From Flavobacterium sp. (GTDB lineage: Bacteria; Bacteroidota; Bacteroidia; Flavobacteriales; Flavobacteriaceae): a stretch of DNA of 64,000 bases. The position numbers and the translations under genes were made by a program. Under the pieces are notes generated by a model that was given only the letters and a program-made list of their open reading frames with translations, was not told the origin of the DNA and made no database searches. Below, piece by piece: positions 27,958 to 37,833 of this stretch (position 1 is its first letter; every line of letters starts with the position of its first letter). Location of the stretch: positions 104,398-168,397 of the forward strand of contig NZ_JAQSDH010000044.1 in NCBI RefSeq assembly GCF_029945805.1, in the 5' to 3' direction.

Positions 27958-29700
27958 TTATTTTGCTTTCTTTTTCGTCATCAACTCTTTTATATACTTA
28001 ACAGGAGCGCTTCCATAACTTAGAAATTCTTCATGAAACTTTTTTAAGTTAAATTTATCTCCTTGCTCTTTTTTTAGCGCTTCTCTAAATTCATAAATTT
28101 CAGTATAACCTGTAAAATAAGAACACAACTGCACTTGAGATAAAGTGGCGCGCTTCCATTTGCCATCAGCTTCAGCTTGTTGCTGAAAGGCTTCATTGAT
28201 CATTAAACTAATTGCTGTTTCCTTACTCATATTTTTGGTATGGATGCTATAATCTAAAATAGTATTATACGTAGCTCTTAGATTCCATTTATAGTACATC
28301 AACCACATTTCATCTGAGTTTTTATAACCGCTTTCCAACATCATTCGTTCCGTATAAACCGCCCAACCTTCAATCATAGCGCCATTACCAAAAATAGATT
28401 TGATAATACTTGGCGCCTGATTACTGTAAACCAATTGCGTGTAATGTCCCGGAACCGCTTCGTGAATGTTCAAAATTTGAAGAATATAATCGTTGTACTC
28501 TCTTAAATAACTTTCTGAACGCGCTGCATCCCAACCCGACATACTTCCAACATTATAATAGGTATTCGCATTTTTATCATATGGCCCAGGCGACGAAATT
28601 GAGGCTCCAGCAACTCCAGCCATATAATCCGGCTCTTTACGAACAACCAAAGGTTTTGACGGATCGATATACAACAACTCTTTAGCTTTTACATAAGCCA
28701 CCAATTCCGGAATCTGCTTTTCTATTTCCGATTGAAATTTTTCTGGTGTAGTGTGTTGTAATGAAATTTTATCAATTACCATTTTTATTACCTTCAATTT
28801 ATCTGTTGGTTTAATTTCAGTAGCACAGTATTTCGGCCATAATTTATCAGCCAATTCAAACATTTTCGCATGCAATTCCGTTTTATGATCAACTGCTTTT
28901 TTATAAATTTCGTCTGGAGTGTAACCGGATTGAATCTCGTATTTAAACTTCTTATCAAACAACTCTTTACCTAATCTAAAAGAGCGCGGCGTTTTATTAT
29001 CCAGTTTTTTCAACCAATCCACATAATCAGTAATGGCAACAACGGTCTTTTTTGATTTTTCTAAAATAGCTTTCTTTTCGGTATCCGATAATTTACTTTC
29101 TCCAACGAACTTTACTAAATCAACTGTAAAAACGGATGCGCCACCACTATTTTGGTCGATTGCTAATTGCGTATGTTCTATCGTTGGATTTTTCACATTC
29201 GCTTTAGCCGCTTCATAAAAAGCGGGAACATTATCCATCTTAAGATTGAAACTCTTAAGTCGGTTTTCTAATGAATCATAATTTCCATTTAAAATCTCTG
29301 CAAAAGAACCACAAACGTTATAAGATGACGGATCCCATTCGTACGATTTTAATTCATTAACCGAATAAACTGCTCCTTCCAAAAAGTTTTTAATCATATA
29401 ATAATCGGTCACATTATTATCCGAAAGTTGTTCTATTGCATATGTTTTAAGCGAATCCAAATTACTTTCTGCAAAAGCGACTTGCTCTTTTCTATAGTCC
29501 GCATTTGGTACTTTGATAACCGAATCATATTTATGAAATCCTTGATTTGTTGCCCAATCTGGATATACTTTCCATAATTTTTCAACAAAATTATTTTTAT
29601 AATTGTCAAATTGGCTGTTGAAGACTTGAGGATCTTTAGGTTCCTTTTTACAAGAAAAACTAAGTAGTACAAGGATTAGTAATAGACTTGCTTTTTTCAT
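27958..29700 (-). CDS. DUF885 family lipoprotein, putative metallopeptidase
   Basis: 580 residues. Lipoprotein signal MKKASLLLILVLLSFSC. The DUF885 hallmarks are in the C-terminal half: LNIHEAVPGHYTQL (HExxPGH zinc motif), then GWAVYTERMMLE with the second glutamate-type ligand about 30 residues later. The fold resembles M32 carboxypeptidases. Probably an outer-membrane-anchored or periplasmic peptidase; substrate unknown. It stands alone. Confidence 0.85.
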   Translation of the reverse strand: MKKASLLLILVLLSFSCKKEPKDPQVFNSQFDNYKNNFVEKLWKVYPDWATNQGFHKYDSVIKVPNADYRKEQVAFAESNLDSLKTYAIEQLSDNNVTDYYMIKNFLEGAVYSVNELKSYEWDPSSYNVCGSFAEILNGNYDSLENRLKSFNLKMDNVPAFYEAAKANVKNPTIEHTQLAIDQNSGGASVFTVDLVKFVGESKLSDTEKKAILEKSKKTVVAITDYVDWLKKLDNKTPRSFRLGKELFDKKFKYEIQSGYTPDEIYKKAVDHKTELHAKMFELADKLWPKYCATEIKPTDKLKVIKMVIDKISLQHTTPEKFQSEIEKQIPELVAYVKAKELLYIDPSKPLVVRKEPDYMAGVAGASISSPGPYDKNANTYYNVGSMSGWDAARSESYLREYNDYILQILNIHEAVPGHYTQLVYSNQAPSIIKSIFGNGAMIEGWAVYTERMMLESGYKNSDEMWLMYYKWNLRATYNTILDYSIHTKNMSKETAISLMINEAFQQQAEADGKWKRATLSQVQLCSYFTGYTEIYEFREALKKEQGDKFNLKKFHEEFLSYGSAPVKYIKELMTKKKAK

Positions 29701-29739
29701 ATTTTAAATTTTAGAACCCAAATATAGTTAAAAATTCCA

Positions 29740-29810
29740 GTATACTAATTGCTCTTTTTTTCGTTAATTTGTATACAAACAAACACCCGAGGCACAGACA
29801 AACAGTATAC
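29740..29810. promoter_or_regulatory. Three GTATAC palindromes upstream of the aromatic cluster
   Basis: GTATAC occurs at 29740-29745, 29771-29776 and 29805-29810, spaced 31 and 34 bp. The middle one extends to the perfect 12-bp palindrome TTTGTATACAAA (29768-29779). They lie in the 134-bp gap between divergent genes and resemble a multi-site operator. No regulator gene is adjacent. Confidence 0.4.
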
Positions 29811-29834
29811 AGTGCAACGGAATAAATTATAGCA

Positions 29835-30440
29835 ATGCAATTCGACCCCAACGAACTAGAATACTCGGCGGTTTATAAACTCCTGACTGGTGCAATTATA
29901 CCAAGACCTATAGCCTGGGTTTCAACTATCAGTGAAAACGGCATCAATAACCTTGCTCCTTTCTCTTACTTTAATGCGGTTGGTGATGATCCACCACATG
30001 TGATGTTTTCGACAGGTAGAGGCAACAATACCAATAAAGATACACTGAATAATATTTTGGCAAACAAACAATTTGTGGTTAATATGGTTACGGAAGAACT
30101 AACCGAACAAATGAATACCACAGCCCAATCGGTTCATGCTGATGTTGACGAATTTGAATTGGCTGGCGTTACTCCAATTCCATCCGAAAAGATAAAACCA
30201 ATGCGTGTGAAGGAAAGTCCAATACATTTCGAATGCGAACTCGTTCATCATTATTTTTTAGAAAATCATAAGAATGGTGGAGCTTGTGTATTGATTGGTC
30301 GGATTGTAATGATGCACTTCAGCGACGAAGTTCTTCTGGAGAATCACAAAATAAATTTGGACCAATACAAACCCGTTTCAAGATTGGCAGGTTCTAATTA
30401 TGCAAAAATCGGAGAGCTCTTCTCTGTAAAAAGAAATTAA
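29835..30440 (+). CDS. Flavin reductase-like (DIM6/NTAB) FMN-binding protein
   Basis: 201 residues of the split-barrel flavin reductase family: the TGAIIPRPIAWVSTISENG opening, NLAPFSYFNAVGDDPPHVMF, and TEQMNTTAQ. These proteins bind FMN and either reduce it for partner oxygenases or act as hydrolase/reductases. The stop is followed at once by the ATG of the CoA hydroxylase gene with no gap, suggesting coupled translation and a function with that oxygenase. Confidence 0.88.
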   Translation: MQFDPNELEYSAVYKLLTGAIIPRPIAWVSTISENGINNLAPFSYFNAVGDDPPHVMFSTGRGNNTNKDTLNNILANKQFVVNMVTEELTEQMNTTAQSVHADVDEFELAGVTPIPSEKIKPMRVKESPIHFECELVHHYFLENHKNGGACVLIGRIVMMHFSDEVLLENHKINLDQYKPVSRLAGSNYAKIGELFSVKRN

Positions 30441-32732
30441 ATGAAAATAGCAGTTATAGGTGGTGGTCCAGGCGGATTGTACTTTTCAATACTAACAAAA
30501 AAAGCAATGCCCAATTGCCAAATTGATGTATATGAACGCAACAAACCGGATGACAGTTTCGGATTCGGAGTCGTGTTTTCAGATGAAACCTTGGGTGAAT
30601 TTCTTTCTAGAGATTTAAAATCCTATGAGTTAATCAGAAGTAATTTTGCCTATTGGGACGATATCATTATCGCCCGTGACGGACAAACAGTAAACATCGC
30701 CGGAAACGGATTCTGCGGCTGCTCTCGAAAAAAATTGTTAGAATTATTGCAGCAACGTTGTGCCGAAGAAGGTGTAAATCTTCATTTCGAACAAAATGTA
30801 GACGACTTAAATCAGTTTAAGGATGCTGATATTATTGTGGCCTGTGACGGAATTGGAAGCGCTATCAGAACACAATTCGCAACCGATTTTGGTACAAAAG
30901 TTTCACTAAAAAAGAATCGTTTTGTCTGGTTAGGCTCAACCAAACCTTTAGATGCTTTTACCTATTTCTTTAGAACAACGCCGCATGGAGTTATCGTGGC
31001 CCATTCCTACCAGTACGAAGAAGGCATGAGCACCTGGATTTTTGAATGTAGTGATGAAACTTGGATAAAACAGGGTTTTGAAGTTACCAATGAACACGAT
31101 ACAATCACTAAAATAGCTGAAATATTCAAAGACGAATTGGACGGTCACGGATTAATTTCCAACAAATCGCATTGGCGTCAATTTCCGCACGTTACTAATG
31201 AAAAATGGTTTCATAACAACATCGTTCTTTTAGGCGATGCCAAAGCTACAGCCCACTACTCTATAGGTTCGGGAACTAAATTAGCCATGGACTCAGCTAT
31301 TGGTTTGTCCGATGCTATACTTGCAAATCCAAACAATGTTCTAGCGGCTTTTGAGCAATATGACAAAACACGGAGAAATACAGTCGAAATGATTCAGCAT
31401 GCAGCACTAGTTTCGTTAGATTGGTTTGAAAATATGGATAGAAACAACCAGCATCCATTTTATCAGTTTGCTTTTGGATGCATGACGCGATCCAAAAAAG
31501 TAACTTTTGAAAACCTACGTCTGCGCGACAAATCCTTTACCGATAAAGTTTTAAGTGAATTCAATGTCAATAACACTAACAAAAATGAATTAGTGCCCGC
31601 TGCTTTTACTCCATTTTCTTTGCGCGAAATGACTTTGCTTAACCGAATTGTTATGGCTGCCATGGGACAATATTCGGCTGTAGATGGTTTGGTTAATGAC
31701 TGGCATTTGGTGCATTATGGAAGTCGCGCCACTGGCGGCGTTGGATTGATTATTGCCGAAATGACAGCCGTTTCAGCAACGGGTCGTATCACTTTAGGTT
31801 GTGCCGGAATATACACTCAGGAACAAGTAGTTAAATGGAAATCGATTACAGAATTTATCCATCAAAATACCCAAACAAAAATTGGAATTCAATTAGGTCA
31901 TTCGGGTCGAAAAGGCGCTGCTAAAAAACCTTGGGAAACGGAACCGATTCAAAATCCATGGGAATTGACTTCAGCATCTTCCATAGCGTTTAACGATAGT
32001 TTTGCTTCTCCAAGAGCTATGACTATAACTGATATGGATTTGGTTACAACTCAATTTATCCAAGCTACAAAAAATGCAGACGAAGCCGGATTTGACTTAA
32101 TCGAATTACAAGCGCATCACGGATTCTTATTAGCTTCTTTCTTATCACCATTGACGAATATCAGAACAGACGAATTTGGCGGAAGCATAGAAAATCGATT
32201 AAAATTTCCAATACAAGTCTTCAACGAAATGCGCAAAGTATTTCCGAAAAATAAACCAATGTCGGTTCGAATTTCCGCTACTGATTGGGATGAAAACGGA
32301 ATTTCAGAAGATGATGTTGTAACTATTGCAAAAGCTTTCAAAAACGCTGGAGCCGATATCATCAATGTTTCAACAGGAAATACTGTTGCCAATCAAAAAC
32401 CACAAACGGGAAGAATGTGGCAAACTCCATTCTCTGATTTGGTTCGAAATACAGCTCATGTTCCAACAATCATAGCGGGTTACATCCAAGACATAGACCA
32501 AATCAATACTATCATACTAAACGGAAAAGCAGATTTGGTGGCACTTGGCAGACCATTATTAGCCGATGCTAATTTTGTTAGAAACGCTCAAGCGTATGAA
32601 CAGTTTGAAGCAACTGATATTCCGAATCAATACAAAATGGGAAGTTCACATCTGTATCCGCTAAAGGCTTCTGAAAGAAAACAGACTGAAGGAATGAAAA
32701 AAGCCTTGAAACCGAAGAGCAACAAAAAGTAA
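30441..32732 (+). CDS. Bifunctional salicylyl-CoA 5-hydroxylase / anthraniloyl-CoA monooxygenase-reductase
   Basis: 763 residues in two domains. The first about 380 are an FAD monooxygenase: IAVIGGGPGGLYFSIL, DDSFGFGVVFSDE, a DADIIVACDGIGS-type region and GDAKATAHYSIGSGTKLAMDSA. The remaining about 370 are an OYE-type NADH:flavin oxidoreductase: PFSLREMTLLNRIVMAAM, HSGRKGA, HGFLLASFLSP and the C-terminal VALGRPLLAD. The fusion is the one found for 2-aminobenzoyl-CoA monooxygenase/reductase and annotated as salicylyl-CoA 5-hydroxylase. It hydroxylates at C5 of the aryl-CoA. It is the central enzyme of this cluster. Confidence 0.9.
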   Translation: MKIAVIGGGPGGLYFSILTKKAMPNCQIDVYERNKPDDSFGFGVVFSDETLGEFLSRDLKSYELIRSNFAYWDDIIIARDGQTVNIAGNGFCGCSRKKLLELLQQRCAEEGVNLHFEQNVDDLNQFKDADIIVACDGIGSAIRTQFATDFGTKVSLKKNRFVWLGSTKPLDAFTYFFRTTPHGVIVAHSYQYEEGMSTWIFECSDETWIKQGFEVTNEHDTITKIAEIFKDELDGHGLISNKSHWRQFPHVTNEKWFHNNIVLLGDAKATAHYSIGSGTKLAMDSAIGLSDAILANPNNVLAAFEQYDKTRRNTVEMIQHAALVSLDWFENMDRNNQHPFYQFAFGCMTRSKKVTFENLRLRDKSFTDKVLSEFNVNNTNKNELVPAAFTPFSLREMTLLNRIVMAAMGQYSAVDGLVNDWHLVHYGSRATGGVGLIIAEMTAVSATGRITLGCAGIYTQEQVVKWKSITEFIHQNTQTKIGIQLGHSGRKGAAKKPWETEPIQNPWELTSASSIAFNDSFASPRAMTITDMDLVTTQFIQATKNADEAGFDLIELQAHHGFLLASFLSPLTNIRTDEFGGSIENRLKFPIQVFNEMRKVFPKNKPMSVRISATDWDENGISEDDVVTIAKAFKNAGADIINVSTGNTVANQKPQTGRMWQTPFSDLVRNTAHVPTIIAGYIQDIDQINTIILNGKADLVALGRPLLADANFVRNAQAYEQFEATDIPNQYKMGSSHLYPLKASERKQTEGMKKALKPKSNKK

Positions 32733-32798
32733 TATTAAAAAATAAAAAATTTAACATAAAACTTTGCGCCTTCGCGTCTTCGCGAGAAATAAAATAGT

Positions 32799-34382
32799 AT
32801 GAAACATTACACCGACAATTTCGCTCACGATAATTTACCAAGTCTAGACTTGCAGCCAGATTACGTTTTCACGGATTTACCGCAGTTTCAACATCCAGAA
32901 ATACTGAATTGTGTGGACAAATTATTGGACAATCACATCAAAGAAGGTTGCGGAACTAATCCGTGCATTCGAACTTTTGACGAAACTTGGACGTATCAAG
33001 ATTTATATGAAAAATCAAATCAAATTGCGCATGTTTTAATTGATGATTTAGGATTGCAATCTGGAAATCGTGTACTAATTCGTTCTGCAAATAACCCGAT
33101 GATGGTAGCGTGTTGGTTTGCTGTTTTAAAAGCTGGCGGAATCGTTGTTGCCACAATGCCATTACTTCGTTCAAAAGAATTAACAACAATAATTGATTGC
33201 GCCGAAATTTCACATGCCTTGTGCGACAAGACTTTGCATGACGAGATGAATTTGGTTAAATCCAATTTTCTGAAACGAACTTCTTTCTTTGATGAGCTGG
33301 AAAATCTGATGCAATCTAAACCAAAGACATTCGCTAATTATCACTCGAAATCAGACAGCATAGCCTTAATCGGATTCACCTCTGGAACAACAGGTTTGCC
33401 AAAAATGACTTCGCATTATCACAAAGATATTTTAAACATTTGCGAAGCGTTTCCAAGATATTCACTACAACCAACACCAAACGATATTTTTACAGGAAGT
33501 CCACCACTGGGTTTTACTTTTGGTCTTGGTGGATTGGTTTTGTTCCCAATGTATTTCGGTGCAGCTACTTTTTTAATTGAAAAACCAACACCCGAAATGC
33601 TGTTGCAAGCCATTCAAGAATATAAAATTACCATTTGTTTTACTGCACCAACAGCTTGGCGGGTGATCACTTCAAAATTAGATAATTTCAATATTTCCAG
33701 CTTGCGTAAATGTGTTTCGGCTGGAGAAACCTTACCATTAAAGGTTTGGCAAGATTGGTATGATGCCACTGGATTAAAAATTATCGACGGAATTGGCGCT
33801 ACCGAAATGCTGCATATTTTCATATCATCCAATGAAGACAACATGAAACCTGGCGCGACAGGCGTTGCAATTACAGGCTATGAAGCTAAGATTATCGATA
33901 CCAATGGAAATGAAATCGCAACCAATGAACCCGGAAGATTGGCGGTTCGCGGAATCACAGGATGCAAATATCTCAACCGAATTGACAAACAGAAAGAATA
34001 CGTTGAAAATGGGTGGAATCTTACTGGAGATATTTTCCGTCAAGATGCAGATGGACATTTTTGGTTTGTGGCTCGGGGCGATGATATGATCATTTCTTCA
34101 GGATATAATATCGCAGCAATTGAAGTAGAAAGCGTACTTTTAACTCACGAAGATATTTTGGAATGTGCGGTAGTCGGTTTGCCCGATGAAGAACGTGGAA
34201 TGCTGGTTTGCGCGCATATTGTTTTGAAAGAAAAACATAAAGCGACTGACAATATGAAGAATCATATTCAACACTGGTTCAAAGAAGTAGCGGCGCCCTA
34301 TAAATATCCGAGAGTAATTTATTTTGCAGCAACATTACCAAAAACCGAAACTGGAAAAATACAGCGTTTTAAACTTAAATAA
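32799..34382 (+). CDS. Aryl-CoA ligase (benzoate/2-aminobenzoate/salicylate type)
   Basis: 527 residues. ANL superfamily motifs: GFTSGTTGLPKMTSHYHKD, FTAPTAWRVI, DGIGATEMLHIF, LTGDIFRQDADG, GDDMIISSGYNI and the C-terminal KTETGKIQRFKLK lysine. DGIGATEMLHIFIS is characteristic of benzoate- and anthranilate-CoA ligases. It would activate the acid that the upstream hydroxylase needs as CoA thioester. Whether the substrate is salicylate, anthranilate or benzoate is not determined by sequence. Confidence 0.88.
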   Translation: MKHYTDNFAHDNLPSLDLQPDYVFTDLPQFQHPEILNCVDKLLDNHIKEGCGTNPCIRTFDETWTYQDLYEKSNQIAHVLIDDLGLQSGNRVLIRSANNPMMVACWFAVLKAGGIVVATMPLLRSKELTTIIDCAEISHALCDKTLHDEMNLVKSNFLKRTSFFDELENLMQSKPKTFANYHSKSDSIALIGFTSGTTGLPKMTSHYHKDILNICEAFPRYSLQPTPNDIFTGSPPLGFTFGLGGLVLFPMYFGAATFLIEKPTPEMLLQAIQEYKITICFTAPTAWRVITSKLDNFNISSLRKCVSAGETLPLKVWQDWYDATGLKIIDGIGATEMLHIFISSNEDNMKPGATGVAITGYEAKIIDTNGNEIATNEPGRLAVRGITGCKYLNRIDKQKEYVENGWNLTGDIFRQDADGHFWFVARGDDMIISSGYNIAAIEVESVLLTHEDILECAVVGLPDEERGMLVCAHIVLKEKHKATDNMKNHIQHWFKEVAAPYKYPRVIYFAATLPKTETGKIQRFKLK

Positions 34383-34468
34383 GAATTGAGAATAGAGCCT
34401 GTATTGCGAATAAAACTTATGAAAACTTTGCTGAAATCGTAGCGAACTTTACAGTTAATTAAAAAAAA

Positions 34469-36049
34469 ATGAGAAAAGCATTCGTCCTAGTTGCCATAAC
34501 TTCAATCGCCATCATTGGTTTATTGATGTATGTGAATATAAAATTCACCTTTTTATTATTGATTTTTATTCCGTTACTATTAATGGGATTCTACGATATG
34601 TTCCAATCTAAAAAAAGCATTCGCAGAAACTTTCCATTATTGGGAAGAATGCGATATTTACTAGAAGGTGTTGGTCCTGAAATGCGGCAGTATTTTGTAG
34701 AAACTGATTTGGAAGGAAAACCTTTTAACCGCTTGCAACGCAGTCTGGTCTATCAAAGAAGTAAAAAAGAAAATGACACCATGCCGTTCGGGACGCAATT
34801 AAATGTTTATGATGAAGGTTATGAATGGATAAACCACAGCATCAGAGCCATTTCATTTTCGAATGTAAACGACAATCCGCGTGTTAGAATTGGTTCTTCT
34901 CAATGCGAGCAACCTTATGATGCCAGTTTATTTAACATCAGCGCCATGAGTTTTGGCTCCTTGAGTAAAAATGCTATTATCGCGTTAAATGAAGGTGCTA
35001 AAATGGGCAAATTTTACCATAATACCGGTGAAGGTGGATTGTCGCCTTATCACTTACAAGGTGGCGATGTGGTTTGGAATATCGGAACTGGATATTTCAG
35101 TTGTCGAGATGAAGAGGGAAGATTTTCTTATCCAAAATTTGTAGAAAGAGCTACTTTAGATAACGTAAAAATGATTGAAATTAAGTTCTCGCAAGGAGCA
35201 AAACCAGGTCACGGCGGCATTTTACCAAAAGAGAAAGTAACCGATGAAATTGCAGCAATACGTTTAGTTTCCAAAGGTCACGACATTGTTTCACCACCAA
35301 CGCATTCGGCCTTTTCAACGCCTCTAGAGTTAATGGATTTCATAACATTACTCCGAAAAGGTTCTGGCGGAAAACCAATCGGTATGAAAATCTGTATCGG
35401 GAACAAATCGGAATTCTTATCCATTTGTAAAGCGATGGTAGCAACCAAAACGTATTTAGATTTTATTACTGTTGATGGTGGCGAAGGTGGAACTGGAGCG
35501 GCACCACAAGAATATTCAGACCACGTTGGAATGCCATTACGCGAAGCTTTAGCTTTTGTTTACGATGCACTCAACGGTTTCGGAATCAAAGACCAGATCA
35601 AAATTATATGCAGCGGCAAAATAATTACCGGTTTCGATATTATTAAAAATCTTTCGATTGGTGCCGATTTATGCAATTCGGCTCGCGGAATGATGTTCGC
35701 TTTGGGTTGCATTCAAGCATTGGAATGTCACGCCAATACTTGTCCAACCGGCGTTGCCACGCAAGATCCAACACTGATGAAAGGATTGGTTCCTGAACAA
35801 AAAAGTATTCGTGTAGCCCGTTTCCAAAAAGAAACCGTAAAAAGTGCCATGGATTTGATGGCTTCGGCAGGCATATTGCATCCCGATGAGGTGGACCGAA
35901 CCGTTGTAAGTACCAGAATTGACAGAACACATGTCAAAACGTTCTACGAAATTTACCCAAAACTAGAAAAAGGCTGTTTACTAAATGAAGGAACTGTTCC
36001 ACTAGATTTTTTGTACTTTTGGAGGAAGGCAGCTGCAGAAAAATTTTAG
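34469..36049 (+). CDS. FMN-binding glutamate synthase family protein
   Basis: 526 residues. Two short hydrophobic N-terminal segments anchor it in the membrane; then comes the central barrel of glutamate synthase: ISAMSFGSLSKNAIIALN, GAKPGHGGILPKEKV, VDGGEGGTGAAPQ and the iron-sulfur loop ECHANTCPTGVATQ. There is no glutaminase or FAD domain, so it is not a full GltB. Such proteins are of unknown function; here it lies between the ligase and thioesterase and might handle ammonia or electrons in the pathway (inference). Confidence 0.88.
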   Translation: MRKAFVLVAITSIAIIGLLMYVNIKFTFLLLIFIPLLLMGFYDMFQSKKSIRRNFPLLGRMRYLLEGVGPEMRQYFVETDLEGKPFNRLQRSLVYQRSKKENDTMPFGTQLNVYDEGYEWINHSIRAISFSNVNDNPRVRIGSSQCEQPYDASLFNISAMSFGSLSKNAIIALNEGAKMGKFYHNTGEGGLSPYHLQGGDVVWNIGTGYFSCRDEEGRFSYPKFVERATLDNVKMIEIKFSQGAKPGHGGILPKEKVTDEIAAIRLVSKGHDIVSPPTHSAFSTPLELMDFITLLRKGSGGKPIGMKICIGNKSEFLSICKAMVATKTYLDFITVDGGEGGTGAAPQEYSDHVGMPLREALAFVYDALNGFGIKDQIKIICSGKIITGFDIIKNLSIGADLCNSARGMMFALGCIQALECHANTCPTGVATQDPTLMKGLVPEQKSIRVARFQKETVKSAMDLMASAGILHPDEVDRTVVSTRIDRTHVKTFYEIYPKLEKGCLLNEGTVPLDFLYFWRKAAAEKF

Positions 36050-36060
36050 CGTTTATTTCA

Positions 36061-36189
36061 GGAGCAATTTCCCGCTATTCGTTGCAATCTTTTTAGTGCT
36101 TTGTTACCTTGAGTGCATCCCGAATTCTCGGGAGAAAGGTATTTATTTAAAGCAATAAAAAGGATTTCCACTACTATCGGGGCTAAACT
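36061..36189. repeat. Dispersed flavobacterial repeat, full-length copy
   Basis: The element runs from AGCAATTTCCCGCTATTCG through a TTGCAATCTTTTT half and an AAAAAGGATTTCCACTACTATCGGGGCTA half, with a terminator-like middle holding CCCGAATTCTCGGG (36119-36132). It matches 9716-9806 and, inverted, 41103-41283. It fills the 209-bp gap between the glutamate synthase-like and thioesterase genes. Confidence 0.7.
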
Positions 36190-36258
36190 ATCAGGTAACG
36201 AAAGTAATAATTTAAAATCGGTGATAATTTGTGCAATCTGTGTTTAAAAACATAATAA

Positions 36259-36681
36259 ATGAACAACTACTTTACAAAACAAGAAAAAATTCGATTTAAG
36301 CATGTGGACTATGCCGGAATCGTTTTCTATCCAAGATTCTTAGAAATGCTAAACGATTTAGTTGAAGATTGGTTTGAAGAAGCTTTAGACCGCCCTTTTT
36401 CAAAAATCCACGAAACGAATGGAATTCCAACCGTAGATTTGAAAGTGCAATTCAAAAAAGCAGCGCGTTTAGGAGAAATCCTAACCAAAAAACTTTGGGT
36501 AATCCATCTTGGCGGATCTTCCGTAAATTGCGGATTCCGTTTTGAAGATGAACAAGGAAAAACGTGCTTGGAAGGCGAAGTAACCTTAGTAAACGTGGCA
36601 ATCACCGAAGACAGAAATACTATCAAAGCCGAACCGTTTAATGACGATATGAAAGAAAAAATCACGAATTATAAATTATAA
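36259..36681 (+). CDS. Hot-dog acyl/aryl-CoA thioesterase (4-hydroxybenzoyl-CoA thioesterase type)
   Basis: 140 residues. The active-site segment HVDYAGIVFYPRF has Asp17, the catalytic aspartate of the 4HBT/YbgC group, and DLKVQFKKAARLGEIL follows. It would release CoA from the hydroxylated aryl-CoA to give the free hydroxy-acid for ring cleavage. It stands between the hydroxylase/ligase genes and the dioxygenase gene, as the pathway demands. Confidence 0.85.
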   Translation: MNNYFTKQEKIRFKHVDYAGIVFYPRFLEMLNDLVEDWFEEALDRPFSKIHETNGIPTVDLKVQFKKAARLGEILTKKLWVIHLGGSSVNCGFRFEDEQGKTCLEGEVTLVNVAITEDRNTIKAEPFNDDMKEKITNYKL

Positions 36682-36750
36682 ATTACGAATTAAAAAATCC
36701 GTATATATCAGTAAAATCCATTTTATCCGTGTGCTATAAATTATAAAACT

Positions 36751-37734
36751 ATGACATTCCCAAAATTCAAAGCCGCAGCCATACAAACCTCACCCGTTTT
36801 TCTAAACGTAGAAAAAACGATTGATAAAGCTATTTCCTTTGTAAAAGAAGCAACATCAAACGGAGCCAATTTAGTAGCTTTTCCAGAAGTTTTCGTCGCA
36901 GGATATCCTTATTGGAACTGGATTATGACTCCAATTCAAGGAAGCAAATGGTACGAACAATTATACAAATCAGCTGTAAAAGTGGATGATGTTGAAATGC
37001 AACCTTTATTTCAGGCAGCTAAAGACCATAATTGTCATATCGTTATCGGAATCAACGAACGTGGCGCTAGTTATGGCGAAATTTACAACACCAATCTAAT
37101 CATTGACAACAACGGAAAACTAATTGGAAAACACCGAAAACTAGTTCCAACATGGGCAGAAAAACTAACCTGGACAAGTGGCGACGGTTCATCTTTGAAA
37201 GTTTACAACACTGAAATTGGTCCAATCGGTACTTTAGCTTGTGGTGAAAATACGAATACTTTGGCGCGTTTTACTTTATTATCGCAAGGCGAATTGATTC
37301 ATATTGCCAATTACATTTCACTACCCGTTGCGCCGCCCGATTATGATATGGCGGAAGCGATTAAGATTCGAGCAGCCGCACATTCATTTGAAGGAAAATT
37401 GTTTACGATAGTTTCGTGTTCAACAATCTCAAAAGAAATAATGGAGGCTTTGAAACCTGATGTTCCAAATGTGGAAGAATTGCTAACGCGAAAAAACTCT
37501 GCTTTCTCTGGAATCATTGGCCCAAATGGCGCAGTTGTCGGCCAACCTTTAATTGATGATGAAGGAATTGTTTACGCTGATATCGATTTGCAAAAATGCA
37601 TTCAGCCCAAACAAATGCACGATATTTTGGGGCATTACAATAGATTTGATATTTTTGATTTGAGAGTGAATACAGCTCCAACAAGGAAAATTACATTCAT
37701 AGATAATCACGAAGAGTTTAATAAACGATCTTAA
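36751..37734 (+). CDS. Nitrilase-superfamily C-N hydrolase
   Basis: 327 residues with the catalytic triad Glu46 (LVAFPEVFVAGYP), Lys130 (LIGKHRKLVPTW) and Cys164 (TLACGENTNTLARF). Length and the CGEN motif are like true nitrilases, though amidases share the fold. Its position among ring-cleavage genes points to hydrolysis of a C-N bond of an intermediate, such as an amide formed when the amino-bearing ring carbon is opened. Substrate unproven. Confidence 0.87.
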   Translation: MTFPKFKAAAIQTSPVFLNVEKTIDKAISFVKEATSNGANLVAFPEVFVAGYPYWNWIMTPIQGSKWYEQLYKSAVKVDDVEMQPLFQAAKDHNCHIVIGINERGASYGEIYNTNLIIDNNGKLIGKHRKLVPTWAEKLTWTSGDGSSLKVYNTEIGPIGTLACGENTNTLARFTLLSQGELIHIANYISLPVAPPDYDMAEAIKIRAAAHSFEGKLFTIVSCSTISKEIMEALKPDVPNVEELLTRKNSAFSGIIGPNGAVVGQPLIDDEGIVYADIDLQKCIQPKQMHDILGHYNRFDIFDLRVNTAPTRKITFIDNHEEFNKRS

Positions 37735-37735
37735 A

Positions 37736-37822
37736 CTCTGCGAATCTCATGGTGCTCTGCGAATCTTTGTGATATAACCATAACACAGAGTTCCGCACAG
37801 AAGCACAGAGCAACACAAAGAA
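37736..37822. repeat. Short imperfect inverted and direct repeats
   Basis: CTCTGCGAATCT occurs twice and the complementary-type CACAGAG three times in 87 bp, able to fold into an imperfect hairpin. A related but shorter sequence (TTTGCGCCTTCGCGTCTTCGCGAG) is at 32763-32786. It lies between the nitrilase and dioxygenase genes. Confidence 0.5.
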
Positions 37823-37833
37823 AAATTAAAATC

